Part shown: positions 6,501 through 15,500 of the stretch, one piece after another
Layout of the letters: each line of letters starts with the position of its first letter
Position numbering within the stretch: the stretch's first letter is position 1
Assembly: GCA_031283405.1 (NCBI GenBank)
Contig: JAITBX010000236.1
Location: 1 to 19,161, forward strand
Length of the DNA: 19,161 bases
Origin: Burkholderiales bacterium
Lineage (GTDB): Bacteria > Pseudomonadota > Gammaproteobacteria > Burkholderiales > Casimicrobiaceae
Direction: 5' to 3'
Program-made: the position numbers and the translations under genes
Notes under the pieces: model-generated
Database searches by the model: none
The model's input: the letters and a program-made list of their open reading frames with translations, nothing else
Told to the model about the DNA's origin: nothing

Positions 6501-7805
6501 TTATGAAGAAAGCTCTTTCAAGTCCGGCAAGCGCAACGCTTTGCGCAAGCGAAGCGCTGTTTGCAAGGCGGCTTGCGGCGTCTCGGCGCAGCAGGTGATG
6601 TGTCCCATCTTGCGACCGCGCCGCGCTTCTTTTTTGCCGTACAAGTGCAGATGGGCGCCGCTATCGGCAAGCAGCGTCGTCCAATCCGGTTCGCGCGGAA
6701 CGTCGCTGTCAACGTCGGCAAACCACAAATCGCCGAGCAGGTTGATCATCGCCGCCGGTGTTTTTTGCGAAGAATCGCCGAGCGGCAGACCGGCGGTGAT
6801 TCGCGCTTGTTGTTCAAATTGCGAAGTGACGCACGACTCGATGGTGTGGTGACCGGAGTTGTGCGGGCGCGGCGCCATCTCGTTCAGAAAAAGATTGTCT
6901 CTGGTGTCGATGAAAAATTCGATGCACATTACGCCGCGATACCCCATGTTTTCGACGACGCAGCGCGCATGCGCGCAAGCGTTTTGCGCCACCGCTTCGC
7001 CGATGCGCGCGGGCGCGATGGTCACATCGAGAATACCGTCGCGGTGAATGTTTTCGGCAATCGGCCACACTGCGATATGGCCGTGCGCGTCGCGGGCGAT
7101 CAGCACCGAAATTTCGCGCGCCAGATTCAATTGTTGTTCAAGCACGCAGGGAACATTGCCGAGTTTCCGGAAAGCCTCGTTCACTTGTTCGGACGCGGCG
7201 ACGGCGCATTGCCCTTTGCCGTCGTAGCCGAGCCGCGCGGTTTTGAGGCGCGCCGGAAACAGGGACGGCGACATCGATATCGAAAGATCGTGATGATCGT
7301 GCAACGTGATGAAGGGCGCGACCGGCAAACCGTGGCGCGCAAAAAACATTTTTTCCTGCACACGGCTCTGAGCGATGGCGATGCTGTCGGCAGCGGGGCG
7401 CACCGGCATCCGCATCGCCAAGTACGCCAGCGCTATGTAAGGGACGTTCTCGAATTCGACAGTGGCCGCCTGCGCCAGCTCGCTCAACTCCTGTAAAGTT
7501 TTTTCGTCCTGATAAGGCGAAGTCCACAGCTTGTCGGCGATGGCGGCAATCGGCGCGTCGGGATCGGGATCGACCGCCGCGACGCGGTAACCCAGCCGTT
7601 GAGCGGCCTGACAAAACATCATTCCCAACTGGCCGCCGCCCAGAACTGCCAGCCAACTCCCCTGCGGCAACGGCGCGACAGAAAGGCCGGCCTCATTTTC
7701 GGCGTCCAGCGGTTGCGCTTCACCAAAATCAGGCTCGCAAAAACCTGCGTCGGCGCAGTCGTCAGCAGAGGGCGGAGAAGAAGTGGACATGGGCGAGGGG
7801 CGCAT
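6501..7805 (-). CDS. purK: 5-(carboxyamino)imidazole ribonucleotide synthase
   Basis: 434 residues, an ATP-grasp enzyme. It carboxylates aminoimidazole ribonucleotide with ATP and bicarbonate to N5-CAIR in de novo purine synthesis; the product goes to PurE, which is not in the window. Visible signatures: LAVLGGGQLGMM near residue 52, VEFENVP, KTARLGYDGKGQ, EQQLNLAREISVL, and NEMAPRPHNSGHHTIE. The catalytic body begins only near residue 50. The preceding stretch is acidic, Ser/Pro-rich and unusual for PurK, so either the start is really downstream (no ATG or GTG nearby; a TTG lies just before the core) or the protein has a disordered tail. A second ATG at 7790 is an alternative. First gene of a minus-strand operon, divergent from the lytic transglycosylase. 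Confidence 0.93.
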   Translation of the reverse strand: MRPSPMSTSSPPSADDCADAGFCEPDFGEAQPLDAENEAGLSVAPLPQGSWLAVLGGGQLGMMFCQAAQRLGYRVAAVDPDPDAPIAAIADKLWTSPYQDEKTLQELSELAQAATVEFENVPYIALAYLAMRMPVRPAADSIAIAQSRVQEKMFFARHGLPVAPFITLHDHHDLSISMSPSLFPARLKTARLGYDGKGQCAVAASEQVNEAFRKLGNVPCVLEQQLNLAREISVLIARDAHGHIAVWPIAENIHRDGILDVTIAPARIGEAVAQNACAHARCVVENMGYRGVMCIEFFIDTRDNLFLNEMAPRPHNSGHHTIESCVTSQFEQQARITAGLPLGDSSQKTPAAMINLLGDLWFADVDSDVPREPDWTTLLADSGAHLHLYGKKEARRGRKMGHITCCAETPQAALQTALRLRKALRLPDLKELSS

Positions 7806-7873
7806 GGGTTTCGGAAGTGAGGTATTTTACCTGTTGTGGAACAAAAACTGGCGCTGTTTTAACGGCTAACTGT

Positions 7874-7902
7874 TTGCATTTCAGACAATGGCATGCTATT
7901 AA
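7874..7902 (+). promoter_or_regulatory. Sigma70-type promoter of the slt operon
   Basis: TTGCAT at 7874-7879 and TATTAA at 7897-7902 are separated by exactly 17 bp, matching 4 of 6 and 5 of 6 consensus positions. Transcription would begin near 7909, about 20 nt before the preferred ATG at 7931. This supports that ATG over the TTG at 7817, which lies upstream of the promoter. Confidence 0.6.
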
Positions 7903-7930
7903 GGATGCTCTGAACGATGAAGTAAAAGAT

Positions 7931-10024
7931 ATGCAGCAAAAAAGCTTTTTTTCGGAAGAAACGACGCGGCGGCTGACAAAAGCAGCGATGGCCGCGTTGT
8001 TGTGCTGTCTGGCGACGACGAGCGCGGCGCAGGCTGACAGGCCGGTCGCCAAGCCGGTGTTGACCGGCGACGCCGCGATTGTCGCCGCCAAAGCCGCGCA
8101 TGAAGCGCGTGATCTGGCGGCTTTCGATCGGCTGAATCCGGCCGGTCATATTCTGGCGCCGTATGTCGATTACTGGTGGCTTCGTGTCGCGCTCGAAAAA
8201 ACGCCGCCTCGGCAACTCGACAACGATGTTCACATTTTTCTCAAGCAGGCCGCCGGCACGCCGCTGGCGCCGATGGTGCAACGCGCCTGGTTAAAGACTC
8301 TGGGGAAAGCGCAGGATTGGGTTTATTTTTCGATTGACTATCCGCCGGCGGAAGAAGACACGGAGCTGATTTGTTACGGCATTCAGTATCGCTATCAGCG
8401 CGACGGCGATGGTGCGCTGGAAGCGGGCAAAGCGTTGTGGCGCACCGGCAAATCGTTGCCGGATTCCTGCAAGCCGGTGTTCGAGACGATGCGCGCCAAA
8501 GGTTTGTTGACCGACGACGATCTGCGGGCGCGCTACACCTTGGCGGTGCAAGCGGCGAATGTGCCGCTGGCGCGAGCGATGTGGCAACGCTTGCCTGCGT
8601 CGCAACGCGCCGATGAACGAGCGTTTGCGCAAGCCGAGCGTCAGCCGTTGAAATACTTGAGCAGCAAACCGACGCCCAAACAGAAAGGCGCGCGCGAATT
8701 GTTGATCTACGCGATTGAGCGGGGAGCGCGTCAAAACATCGAGCAAACGCGCCGCGCTTGGATCGCGGTGCGCGAGCAATGGCCGCAAGCAGATCAGGAG
8801 TACGGCAATGTGCGGCTGGCGTATCAGGCGGCGCGCAATTTGCATCCCGATGCGCATCGTTTTTTCGGCGAAGCCGGCAGCACGTCGTTGAGCGAAACCG
8901 AACAGCCATGGCGAATACGGGCGGCGTTGTGGGCGGGCGATTATGAAGCGGCATTGACGGCGATTGATGCTCTTCCTGCGGTCAACCGCGACGAAGAAAC
9001 GTGGCGTTATTGGCGCGCGCGTTGTTTGGAGCAGCGAAAAAGCGACGAGGCCAAACAACAGGCGCAAGCCTTGTATTTGCAACTGGCGGGGCAACCGACG
9101 TATTACGGTTTTCTGGCGCGTGAGCGATTGCCGGCGGAAGCTGTGCCGGCGTGGGCGGTACCTTCGGCGCCGGCGTGGCCGGAGACGGCGAGCGATTTTT
9201 TGAAACGTGACGCAGTGCAACGTGTCGTCAAACTGCAAGCGCTCGAAATGCGCGCCGAGATGTTGGTCGAGTGGCGGGCGCTGACGCGCACACTCAATGA
9301 TCCGGAGTTGCGAGTAGCGGCGCAAGCGATGGCGCAACAGGGAATGTTCGATCGCTCGATTTCTGCTGCCGAACGAATCACCGCGCCGATGGAATTGGCT
9401 TTGCGTTATCCGCGCCCGTTTCCCGAAGCGTTTCAGAAAGCCCGAGCGACGCACGGCGTTGATGAGAGTTGGCTTTACGCGGTGGCGCGGCAGGAATCGC
9501 GCTTCGTTCCCAACATCGTGTCGAGCGCTGGCGCGATCGGCTTGATGCAGTTGATGCCGCGCACGGCGCGTTGGGTGGCGAAACAAAGAGGCGCAACCAA
9601 TTATCGCATCGAGCATCTCGAAGACGCTACGGTCAACGCCGACTTCGGCGCTTTCTATCTCAAACATTGTCTCGACGGACTGGATGGTTCGCTGGCGCTG
9701 GCGGCAGTAGCGTACAACGCGGGGCCGGCGCGGGCGCGTTCGTGGCGCGCGAAAGCGGCAACCAAAGGAGGCGCGGCGCTGGAAGGCGACATCTGGGTCG
9801 AGTCGATCCCCTTCGACGAAACGCGCGATTACGTCAAGAAGGTGTTGACCAACGCCAAAGTCTATGCGCAGCAGCGCAACGAAACGCTCTCGTTGCGAGA
9901 AACGCTGGCATGGATTCATTCGCCTCCGGCACAAGCGATCACGACCACGCCGGAAAGCACCGACGCGGAAACACGCGCCGTTGACGGTTATTCGGATCAA
10001 GCGGCAGAAGGAAATTCGCCATGA
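7931..10024 (+). CDS. slt: Soluble lytic murein transglycosylase
   Basis: 697 residues from the ATG at 7931. The N-terminus has a basic segment and a hydrophobic core ending LATTSAAQA, a Sec signal peptide, so the enzyme is periplasmic. The middle (about 40-500) is rich in Ala/Arg helical hairpins typical of the doughnut-shaped U/L domains of Slt70. The C-terminal catalytic SLT domain carries the acid residue Glu522 in VARQESRF, then SAGAIGLMQLMP, and AAVAYNAGP, and ends near YVKKVLTNAKVYAQ. It cleaves the MurNAc-GlcNAc bond with 1,6-anhydro ring formation during murein turnover. The frame opens further upstream to 7817, but that start would lack the signal peptide's position and lies before the promoter. 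The stop overlaps the next gene by 4 bp (ATGA). Confidence 0.93.
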   Translation: MQQKSFFSEETTRRLTKAAMAALLCCLATTSAAQADRPVAKPVLTGDAAIVAAKAAHEARDLAAFDRLNPAGHILAPYVDYWWLRVALEKTPPRQLDNDVHIFLKQAAGTPLAPMVQRAWLKTLGKAQDWVYFSIDYPPAEEDTELICYGIQYRYQRDGDGALEAGKALWRTGKSLPDSCKPVFETMRAKGLLTDDDLRARYTLAVQAANVPLARAMWQRLPASQRADERAFAQAERQPLKYLSSKPTPKQKGARELLIYAIERGARQNIEQTRRAWIAVREQWPQADQEYGNVRLAYQAARNLHPDAHRFFGEAGSTSLSETEQPWRIRAALWAGDYEAALTAIDALPAVNRDEETWRYWRARCLEQRKSDEAKQQAQALYLQLAGQPTYYGFLARERLPAEAVPAWAVPSAPAWPETASDFLKRDAVQRVVKLQALEMRAEMLVEWRALTRTLNDPELRVAAQAMAQQGMFDRSISAAERITAPMELALRYPRPFPEAFQKARATHGVDESWLYAVARQESRFVPNIVSSAGAIGLMQLMPRTARWVAKQRGATNYRIEHLEDATVNADFGAFYLKHCLDGLDGSLALAAVAYNAGPARARSWRAKAATKGGAALEGDIWVESIPFDETRDYVKKVLTNAKVYAQQRNETLSLRETLAWIHSPPAQAITTTPESTDAETRAVDGYSDQAAEGNSP

Positions 10025-10938
10025 CTTTTTTCAAACCTGCGCCGATCATCACCGTGTTGGGCGGCAGCGGCTACATCGGCCGAACGCTGACGGCGCGGTT
10101 GACGCGCGCCGGTTACGCCGTGCGCTTGTTGACGCGATCGCGCGAGCCGACGAAATCGTTATGGATGTTGCCCGGCCTCGACGTGCGCGAAATCAATGTT
10201 TACGACGCGACGCAACTGACCGCAGCGTTGACAGGAAGCGCCGCAGTCATCAACCTGATCGGCATCATTTACGAAACAAAAAAACAAACCTTCGCCCGCG
10301 CTCACGCGCTGTTGCCGCAAATTATCGTGGCGGCGTGCGCCGCTGCCGGCGTCACGCGGTTGTTGCACATGAGCGCGCTGAACGCCGATCCGTCCGCGTC
10401 CAGCGATTATTTGCGAAGCAAGAGCGAAGGCGAAGCGGCGGTGCGCGCCTCGAATTTGCGCTGGACGATTTTTCAGCCGAGCGTTGTGTTCGGCGCCGAC
10501 GACGCATTTCTCAATACGTTCGCGCGCGTGTTGAAGCGAGCGCCGTTGCTGATGGCGCCGTCGGCGCAAACCCGTTTTCAGCCGGTATACGTCGGCGATG
10601 TCGCCGAAGCGTTTTGTCGCGCCTTGTCTCTTTTTTCGACTGTGGGCAAGACGTTTCCGCTGGGCGGGCCGCGCGTTTATCGCCTCGATGAATTGTTGCG
10701 CTGGCTGGGAGAAACCATCGGCGCGGCGCGTCCGATTCTTTCGACGCCCGCATCACTGGCGCTCTTGCAAGCGTGGCTGCTCGAACATTTGCCGGGACAT
10801 TTGATGACCCGCGATCAATTGCGCTCGATGCAGAAAGACAGCGTTTGCCCCGATGAAAAAGCCACCGCCTTGATCGAATTGGGAATCACGCCGACGGCGC
10901 TGGAAGATGCCGCGCCGTGCTGGCTGCGGCCTCGGTGA
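10021..10938 (+). CDS. NDUFA9-like NAD(P)-binding epimerase-family protein
   Basis: 305 residues, atypical short-chain dehydrogenase/epimerase fold. The dinucleotide-binding loop is GGSGYIGR (14-21), the central SAAVINLIGIIYE follows, and a YxxxK pair is at Tyr130/Lys134. It then has WTIFQPSVVFGADD and a C-terminal half like the complex I NDUFA9-subunit family of bacteria. In eukaryotes this family stabilises complex I; in bacteria the role is not settled, and candidates include quinone or lipid-linked metabolism. There is no signal peptide, so it is cytosolic or membrane-associated. Translation is coupled to slt by an ATGA overlap, and cca follows 23 bp later. Confidence 0.85.
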   Translation: MTFFKPAPIITVLGGSGYIGRTLTARLTRAGYAVRLLTRSREPTKSLWMLPGLDVREINVYDATQLTAALTGSAAVINLIGIIYETKKQTFARAHALLPQIIVAACAAAGVTRLLHMSALNADPSASSDYLRSKSEGEAAVRASNLRWTIFQPSVVFGADDAFLNTFARVLKRAPLLMAPSAQTRFQPVYVGDVAEAFCRALSLFSTVGKTFPLGGPRVYRLDELLRWLGETIGAARPILSTPASLALLQAWLLEHLPGHLMTRDQLRSMQKDSVCPDEKATALIELGITPTALEDAAPCWLRPR

Positions 10939-10961
10939 TGAAGCATTGAGGGGGAAAGAAG

Positions 10962-12302
10962 ATGATTGAAAATAAATCACCTGCCGAAAAAATTACTGCC
11001 GATCCGGTGTTGTCGCGATTGCCGGCAACTGCGCGCGTCTATGAAGTCGGCGGCGCGGTACGCGATGCGTTGCTGGAATTGCCCATCGCCGATCGTGATT
11101 ATGTTGTGGTCGGCGCAACGCCGGAGGCAATGTTGGCTGCGGGCTTTCGTCCGGTCGGGCAAGATTTTCCGGTTTTCCTGCATCCGCAAACGCAGGAAGA
11201 ATACGCGCTGGCGCGCGCCGAAAAAAAATCCGGTCGCGGCTATCACGGTTTCACGTTTTACACCGATCCGTCGGTGACGCTTGAAGATGATCTTCGCCGC
11301 CGCGATCTGACGATCAATGCAATGGCGCGGGCAGTCGATGATGCAGACACACCGATCGATCCCTACGGCGGCGAGCGTGATTTGCGCGAAGGCATATTGA
11401 GACATGTGTCACTGGCGTTTGCCGAAGACCCGTTGCGGGTGTTGCGGGTGGCGCGATTCGCGGCGCGGTTTGATTTTGCCGTCGCCGGTGAAACGCTGAT
11501 GTTGATGCGGCGTCTTGCCGACAGCGGAGAACTGGAAACGTTGGCGGCAGAACGTTTGTGGCAAGAAACGACGCGCGCTTTGATGACAAAAAAACCGTCG
11601 CGCTTTCTGCAAGTGTTGCGCACTTGCGGCGCGCTGGAGAAAATCATGCCGGAAGTTGCAGCGCTGTACGGCGTGCCGCAGAAGCCCGAACACCATCCCG
11701 AAATCGACGCCGGAATTCACATCGAGCAAGCGCTCGATTTCGCGGCGTGGCGCAACGACATATTGCCGGTGCGCTACGCGCTGCTGTGTCACGATCTTGG
11801 CAAAGGCGCGACGCCGCCGCAACAATGGCCGAGTCACGCCGGTCACGAAGCGCGCGGTGCGCCGCTGGCGCGGGCGTTATCGGAACGATTGAAAACGCCG
11901 GCGGATTGCAGCGATGCGGCGCAACTGATTACGCAATGGCACGGCGAAGCGTGGCGCTCGCCCGAACTGCACGAAGAAGCATTGTTGACGTTGTTGATGG
12001 CCGCAGATGTTTTGCGTCGCCCGCAGCGCTTGCGTTGGCTGGTTGACGCGATGATCGTTGACATCGGCGCCAAGTATTGGGCGCGAAAAAATTTGCAGAA
12101 TGAAAAACTGCGCAATGAAAACTCGTATAACGAAACCCCTGCGGAGGCGCGTTTTCTCGAAAGCGCTGCCAACGTTTTACGCAAGGTCGATGCGGCAGCC
12201 ATCGCCCGCGCTCACGCCGACGATCCGGCCACGATTCCGGCAGCGCTGCACACGGCGCGGATCGAAGCGCTTGCTGAGTTCAAACGAAAACGGCGTTGTT
12301 GA
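10962..12302 (+). CDS. cca: CCA-adding enzyme (multifunctional, with HD domain)
   Basis: 446 residues. Class II nucleotidyltransferase head: GGAVRD (30-35), catalytic DRD (44-46), RRDLTINAMA (113-122) and EDPLRVLRVARFAARF (155-170). A C-terminal HD phosphohydrolase domain has His277-Asp278 (CHDLGKG) and the upstream HHPEIDAGIH motif. It adds or repairs the 3' CCA of tRNA; the HD domain gives phosphatase/phosphodiesterase activity in related enzymes. Start ATG 10962 is preceded by GGGGGAAAG. It is about 30 residues longer than the E. coli enzyme, mainly owing to a polar Asn/Glu-rich insertion (around 368-385) encoded by an imperfect short duplication. Third gene of the slt chain, followed by a strong hairpin. 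Confidence 0.95.
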   Translation: MIENKSPAEKITADPVLSRLPATARVYEVGGAVRDALLELPIADRDYVVVGATPEAMLAAGFRPVGQDFPVFLHPQTQEEYALARAEKKSGRGYHGFTFYTDPSVTLEDDLRRRDLTINAMARAVDDADTPIDPYGGERDLREGILRHVSLAFAEDPLRVLRVARFAARFDFAVAGETLMLMRRLADSGELETLAAERLWQETTRALMTKKPSRFLQVLRTCGALEKIMPEVAALYGVPQKPEHHPEIDAGIHIEQALDFAAWRNDILPVRYALLCHDLGKGATPPQQWPSHAGHEARGAPLARALSERLKTPADCSDAAQLITQWHGEAWRSPELHEEALLTLLMAADVLRRPQRLRWLVDAMIVDIGAKYWARKNLQNEKLRNENSYNETPAEARFLESAANVLRKVDAAAIARAHADDPATIPAALHTARIEALAEFKRKRRC

Positions 12303-12318
12303 AGCAGGAGCGCGCAAT

Positions 12319-12348
12319 GCAAATCAGGCGCTTGCGCGCCTGATTTGC
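12319..12348 (+). terminator. 13-bp perfect hairpin after cca
   Basis: A perfect 13-bp inverted repeat (12319-12331 and 12336-12348) with a TTGC loop lies 17 bp after the cca stop. The sequence that follows (TGTTAACT) is not U-rich, so it is either an imperfect intrinsic terminator or an RNA 3'-end stabiliser rather than a classic terminator. Confidence 0.5.
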
Positions 12349-12399
12349 TGTTAACTCACTGATGCAGTGTTATTCACTTGAACGTCGCGGCTCCGATTA

Positions 12400-12545
12400 G
12401 CCCCCTTTTGAAAGGGGGTGTCGCCGAAGGCGACGGCGGTTTGTAAAAAAAGGGGGCACGAAGCGCCGGGGGTTTGCCTGACGTTGGACAAACCCCCGCC
12501 CATCCTTCGCAAGCTCAGGACGGGCGACCCCTTTCAAAAGGGGTC
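12400..12545. repeat. Composite palindromic intergenic repeat (REP/MITE-like)
   Basis: A ~146-bp block of nested inverted repeats. Its ends are near-mirror copies: CCCCCTTTTGAAAGGGGG at 12401-12418 followed by TCGCC, and GGGCGA plus CCCCTTTCAAAAGGGG at 12522-12543, which is the reverse complement with one mismatch and a 3-nt gap. Inside are a TCGCC-GAA-GGCGA hairpin (12421-12433), a 10-bp stem CGGGGGTTTG/CAAACCCCCG (12467-12476 and 12489-12498, 12-nt loop), and a hairpin GCCCATCCT...AGGACGGGC around CGCAAGCTC. The last resembles the widespread CCTTCGACAAGCTCAGG REP-type motif. There is no ORF. The rest of the 12303-12585 gap holds only the cca hairpin. Confidence 0.65.
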
Positions 12546-12585
12546 TTTCCGGAGCGGTGATGTGCGGGAGGAAGGGCGCGCTTCC

Positions 12586-15500
12586 CTAAAAAAGCGAATC
12601 CTCTGATGAGCGTTTCGGTTTTTCGCGGGCGGCGTCCGGCACGCTCGACAACTCGTTCGCGGCGAAGCAAGCGCCTGCTGTTATTTCCGACAGTAGCGCG
12701 GACATGGCGGGATATTCGGCGAGCGTAGCTTCCAGTATCCACAGCAGTTCGAGCAATTCGGTCGTCAATTCGCTCGGCCAGCCGCCCAGCGTCGCCGCCG
12801 TGATTTCATCCAGAGGCGAAGATTTTTTGCGTTTGGGTTTTTTCATTCGGTAGGCCAGCCACGATTGCACGACTTTCAATCCGGAGACTTCAAACTCATA
12901 CACTTCCGGCGCGACGGGAGAAAACTCGCCCGCGCCGACGCGCAATGTTTTTGTTGCGCCGTCGTATTCGTATTTGTTCGGATAGTCTGCGGCATTTTGC
13001 GGCACAGCTTTTTTGCACTTCGCCGCGCCGTCGGGCACTTGCCCCTGGTGTTTTCCTTTGGGAACGAAGCGTTGGCCGTAAGTGTGCAGCCACAATAATT
13101 TTTTGCCCGCCTCGGCGGCGCGGTCAAACAAGGCGGCGTCTTGGGTCAGCGGCACACGAAGCTCGCAAGTTCCCAACTCTTCGGCGTAGCGTTCGGTAAA
13201 AGCGGGCTGCGCCAAAACGCCGTAGAGGTAGGCAAGAAAGTTTTCGGCGGACACTTTCTTTCCATACGTTTTTGTCAGAAGTTCCAGCAGACCCGGCAGA
13301 AGGTTGGCCTCTCTGCCCTCTGCGTCGCGGTAAAGCGGCGCAATATCTTTGGCGCCGCGCCCCGAAAAATGATCGAGGTCAGGAATCAATGCGCAAGCGG
13401 TTACGGCTGATCCCGTGCCCAGCGTTTTTGTTAAAAGGCTTGAAAGATAAACTTGCTTTTCGCTGTGAATCGCCCAGAGGTCGGGACGTGGGCGCGACAT
13501 CAATCTCCCATCAGCCAAAATGTGTTGCCGATCAAAAGACCTGTAAGCATATCGCTCCATTGGGGGAGGTGGGGCATTCCGAGGTAGTTGGGAAAGCGGT
13601 GTGAAATCAGCGTTTTCTTTCAAGCCTACGCGGTATGTGCCATTAATTGTTCGATCTCCAGATTCACGAAAAGCCGCAGCCCTATCGCTTGCCGACAGCA
13701 AAGCGTGCCAACGCTTCTCCAGCGTGGCCGCATCTGGCGCAATCGGCCAAGTTCTCTTTAGTTGGACGCCGGAATGTTGCCACGGCATCAGGTCGATCAA
13801 TTCAGGCCAGGTTGAATACATTCCCGTTCTTGGCGGCAGAAACGGCGCGCCCCAATCGTTCGGACAACCCTGCCATGTCAGAGAAGCAAAGCCGGTCAGC
13901 GCATCCAGCATTTTCAGTTTTTCAGGGCGTGTATTTTCCGACAGCGAGGCGTAATACACTTTTGCAGGTTTGTTTTTGTCGGCTTTGCCATAGCGAGCGG
14001 CCACGGCAATCGCTACCGGCGTTTGGATGGCGAAAACGTTTTCACTCTTGCGCGTGCCTCGGCCTTCGCCGCCCAAATCGAGAATCCAGATTTCGTCGCA
14101 GCTTCGGCGCATGTGTTCGCGCATGCCCAAAAAAGCATCGCCATAGAGATAGCTCGACGCGCTGATGAAACTCACCACGCCCGACCCGGCGGCGTCTCCG
14201 GATTCAAAAACTTTCCACAATGCCCAGCGCCAAAAATAGACGTAAAGGTTGTAGAGGTTTTTCAGTTGGCCGCCATGCCCGGCTTTTTTCACCGGCCCGA
14301 TAAAATCGGAGAGGATTGCGTTGTTGCCTGTGCCGTCCTCACCGTGGCGTACCCAATGGCCTGTGCGTGATTGGTTGGTGTGGTCGGCGGCTTCGTGCCG
14401 ATCGTAAGGCGGATTGCCGAGGCAAACGATGACGGGCACTTCGGCTTTGACTTTGAGCGCTTTGGCGTGTTGCTCGGCAATGGGTTTGAGAAACAAGGGC
14501 AGATTCAGCGGCTGGGTGTGCGGACTTTCCAATGTATCGGTAAGGTAGATGTGGCTGCCGCCGGCGGGCAGCGTTGCGCCTCGGTCGGCCAGCGCGCGGC
14601 TCACGCGAAGTTCGCTGACGGCGAAAGGCCCGACCATGAGTTCAAATCCATAGATATTGTTGGCAAGGGTTGAGGCTTGCCCGGGCACGGCACCCGCGCC
14701 TTGCCGCGCTTCCACTTTGTCCAGCGCGTGCGCGATTACGCCCAAAAGATAAGTTCCTGTTCCGGCAGAAGGATCAAGCGTGATTACGCTCGGATCGGCA
14801 AACCCCAGCGGCTTCTTCAGCTTGCCGGCAAGAAGATCATCGACAAGACGAATTTGGGCGCGAGCCACTTCTATCGGCGTGTAGTAAGCGCCCGCATTTT
14901 TGCGCAAATCAGGATCGTAGGCCGCCAGAAAATCTTCGTAAAAGAAAAGCCACGGGTCTTTTTTGTTTTCGACACTCTTGAGCGAAGCCGGAGGGACGGC
15001 GCCGATCACGCGAATCAGCAAGTTCAAGGGCGCGGAGATTTCTTTTTGCGCGCCAGTGTCGGTCAAAACTTGCAGAGCGCGAGACAGCAGGCTGTGCTCG
15101 GCAGACAAGGCTTGTTGCGCGCTCGCCAAATCCAGCGAAGTCCCATCTTCGCTTCGGGCAAGCAAGAGGGCGAAGGTGACCGTCTGCGCGTAGGCATCGG
15201 CAAATTGTTCATCGCTCGCATCGGGAAACAAAAGCGACCGCCAATCCCGCGCCAGTTGCACCAAGGGAGAATCTGCGTCGTTGAGCGCGTCGGCAACATC
15301 ATCGCGGAGCATTCGACACAGCGGGGCAAGCAGCCCCGCCAACTCCTTGATGTTTTTCGGAACGATAGGTTCCCAAGAAAGAAAATCGGTGAGCAGCGGG
15401 CGGAGCGCGTCCGCATCTTTTTTCGTGACGGCTTTTCTGCCGCCGGAAGCGACGTTGCCGGAGAGCTGGACAATGGAACCCTCAAGTTTTCCGTAACGGT

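Noticed and set aside
8291..10000. A 569-codon minus-strand open frame opposite slt
   Set aside because: Arg-rich, motif-free shadow of the transglycosylase; the start context is poor.
12400..12545. CRISPR array
   Set aside because: The repeats are inverted and of unequal size, not direct repeats with regular spacers, and no cas gene is near.
14963..15193. Other short open frames inside the R-M gene
   Set aside because: All lie within a long, well-supported coding region and have no ribosome binding site or recognisable product.
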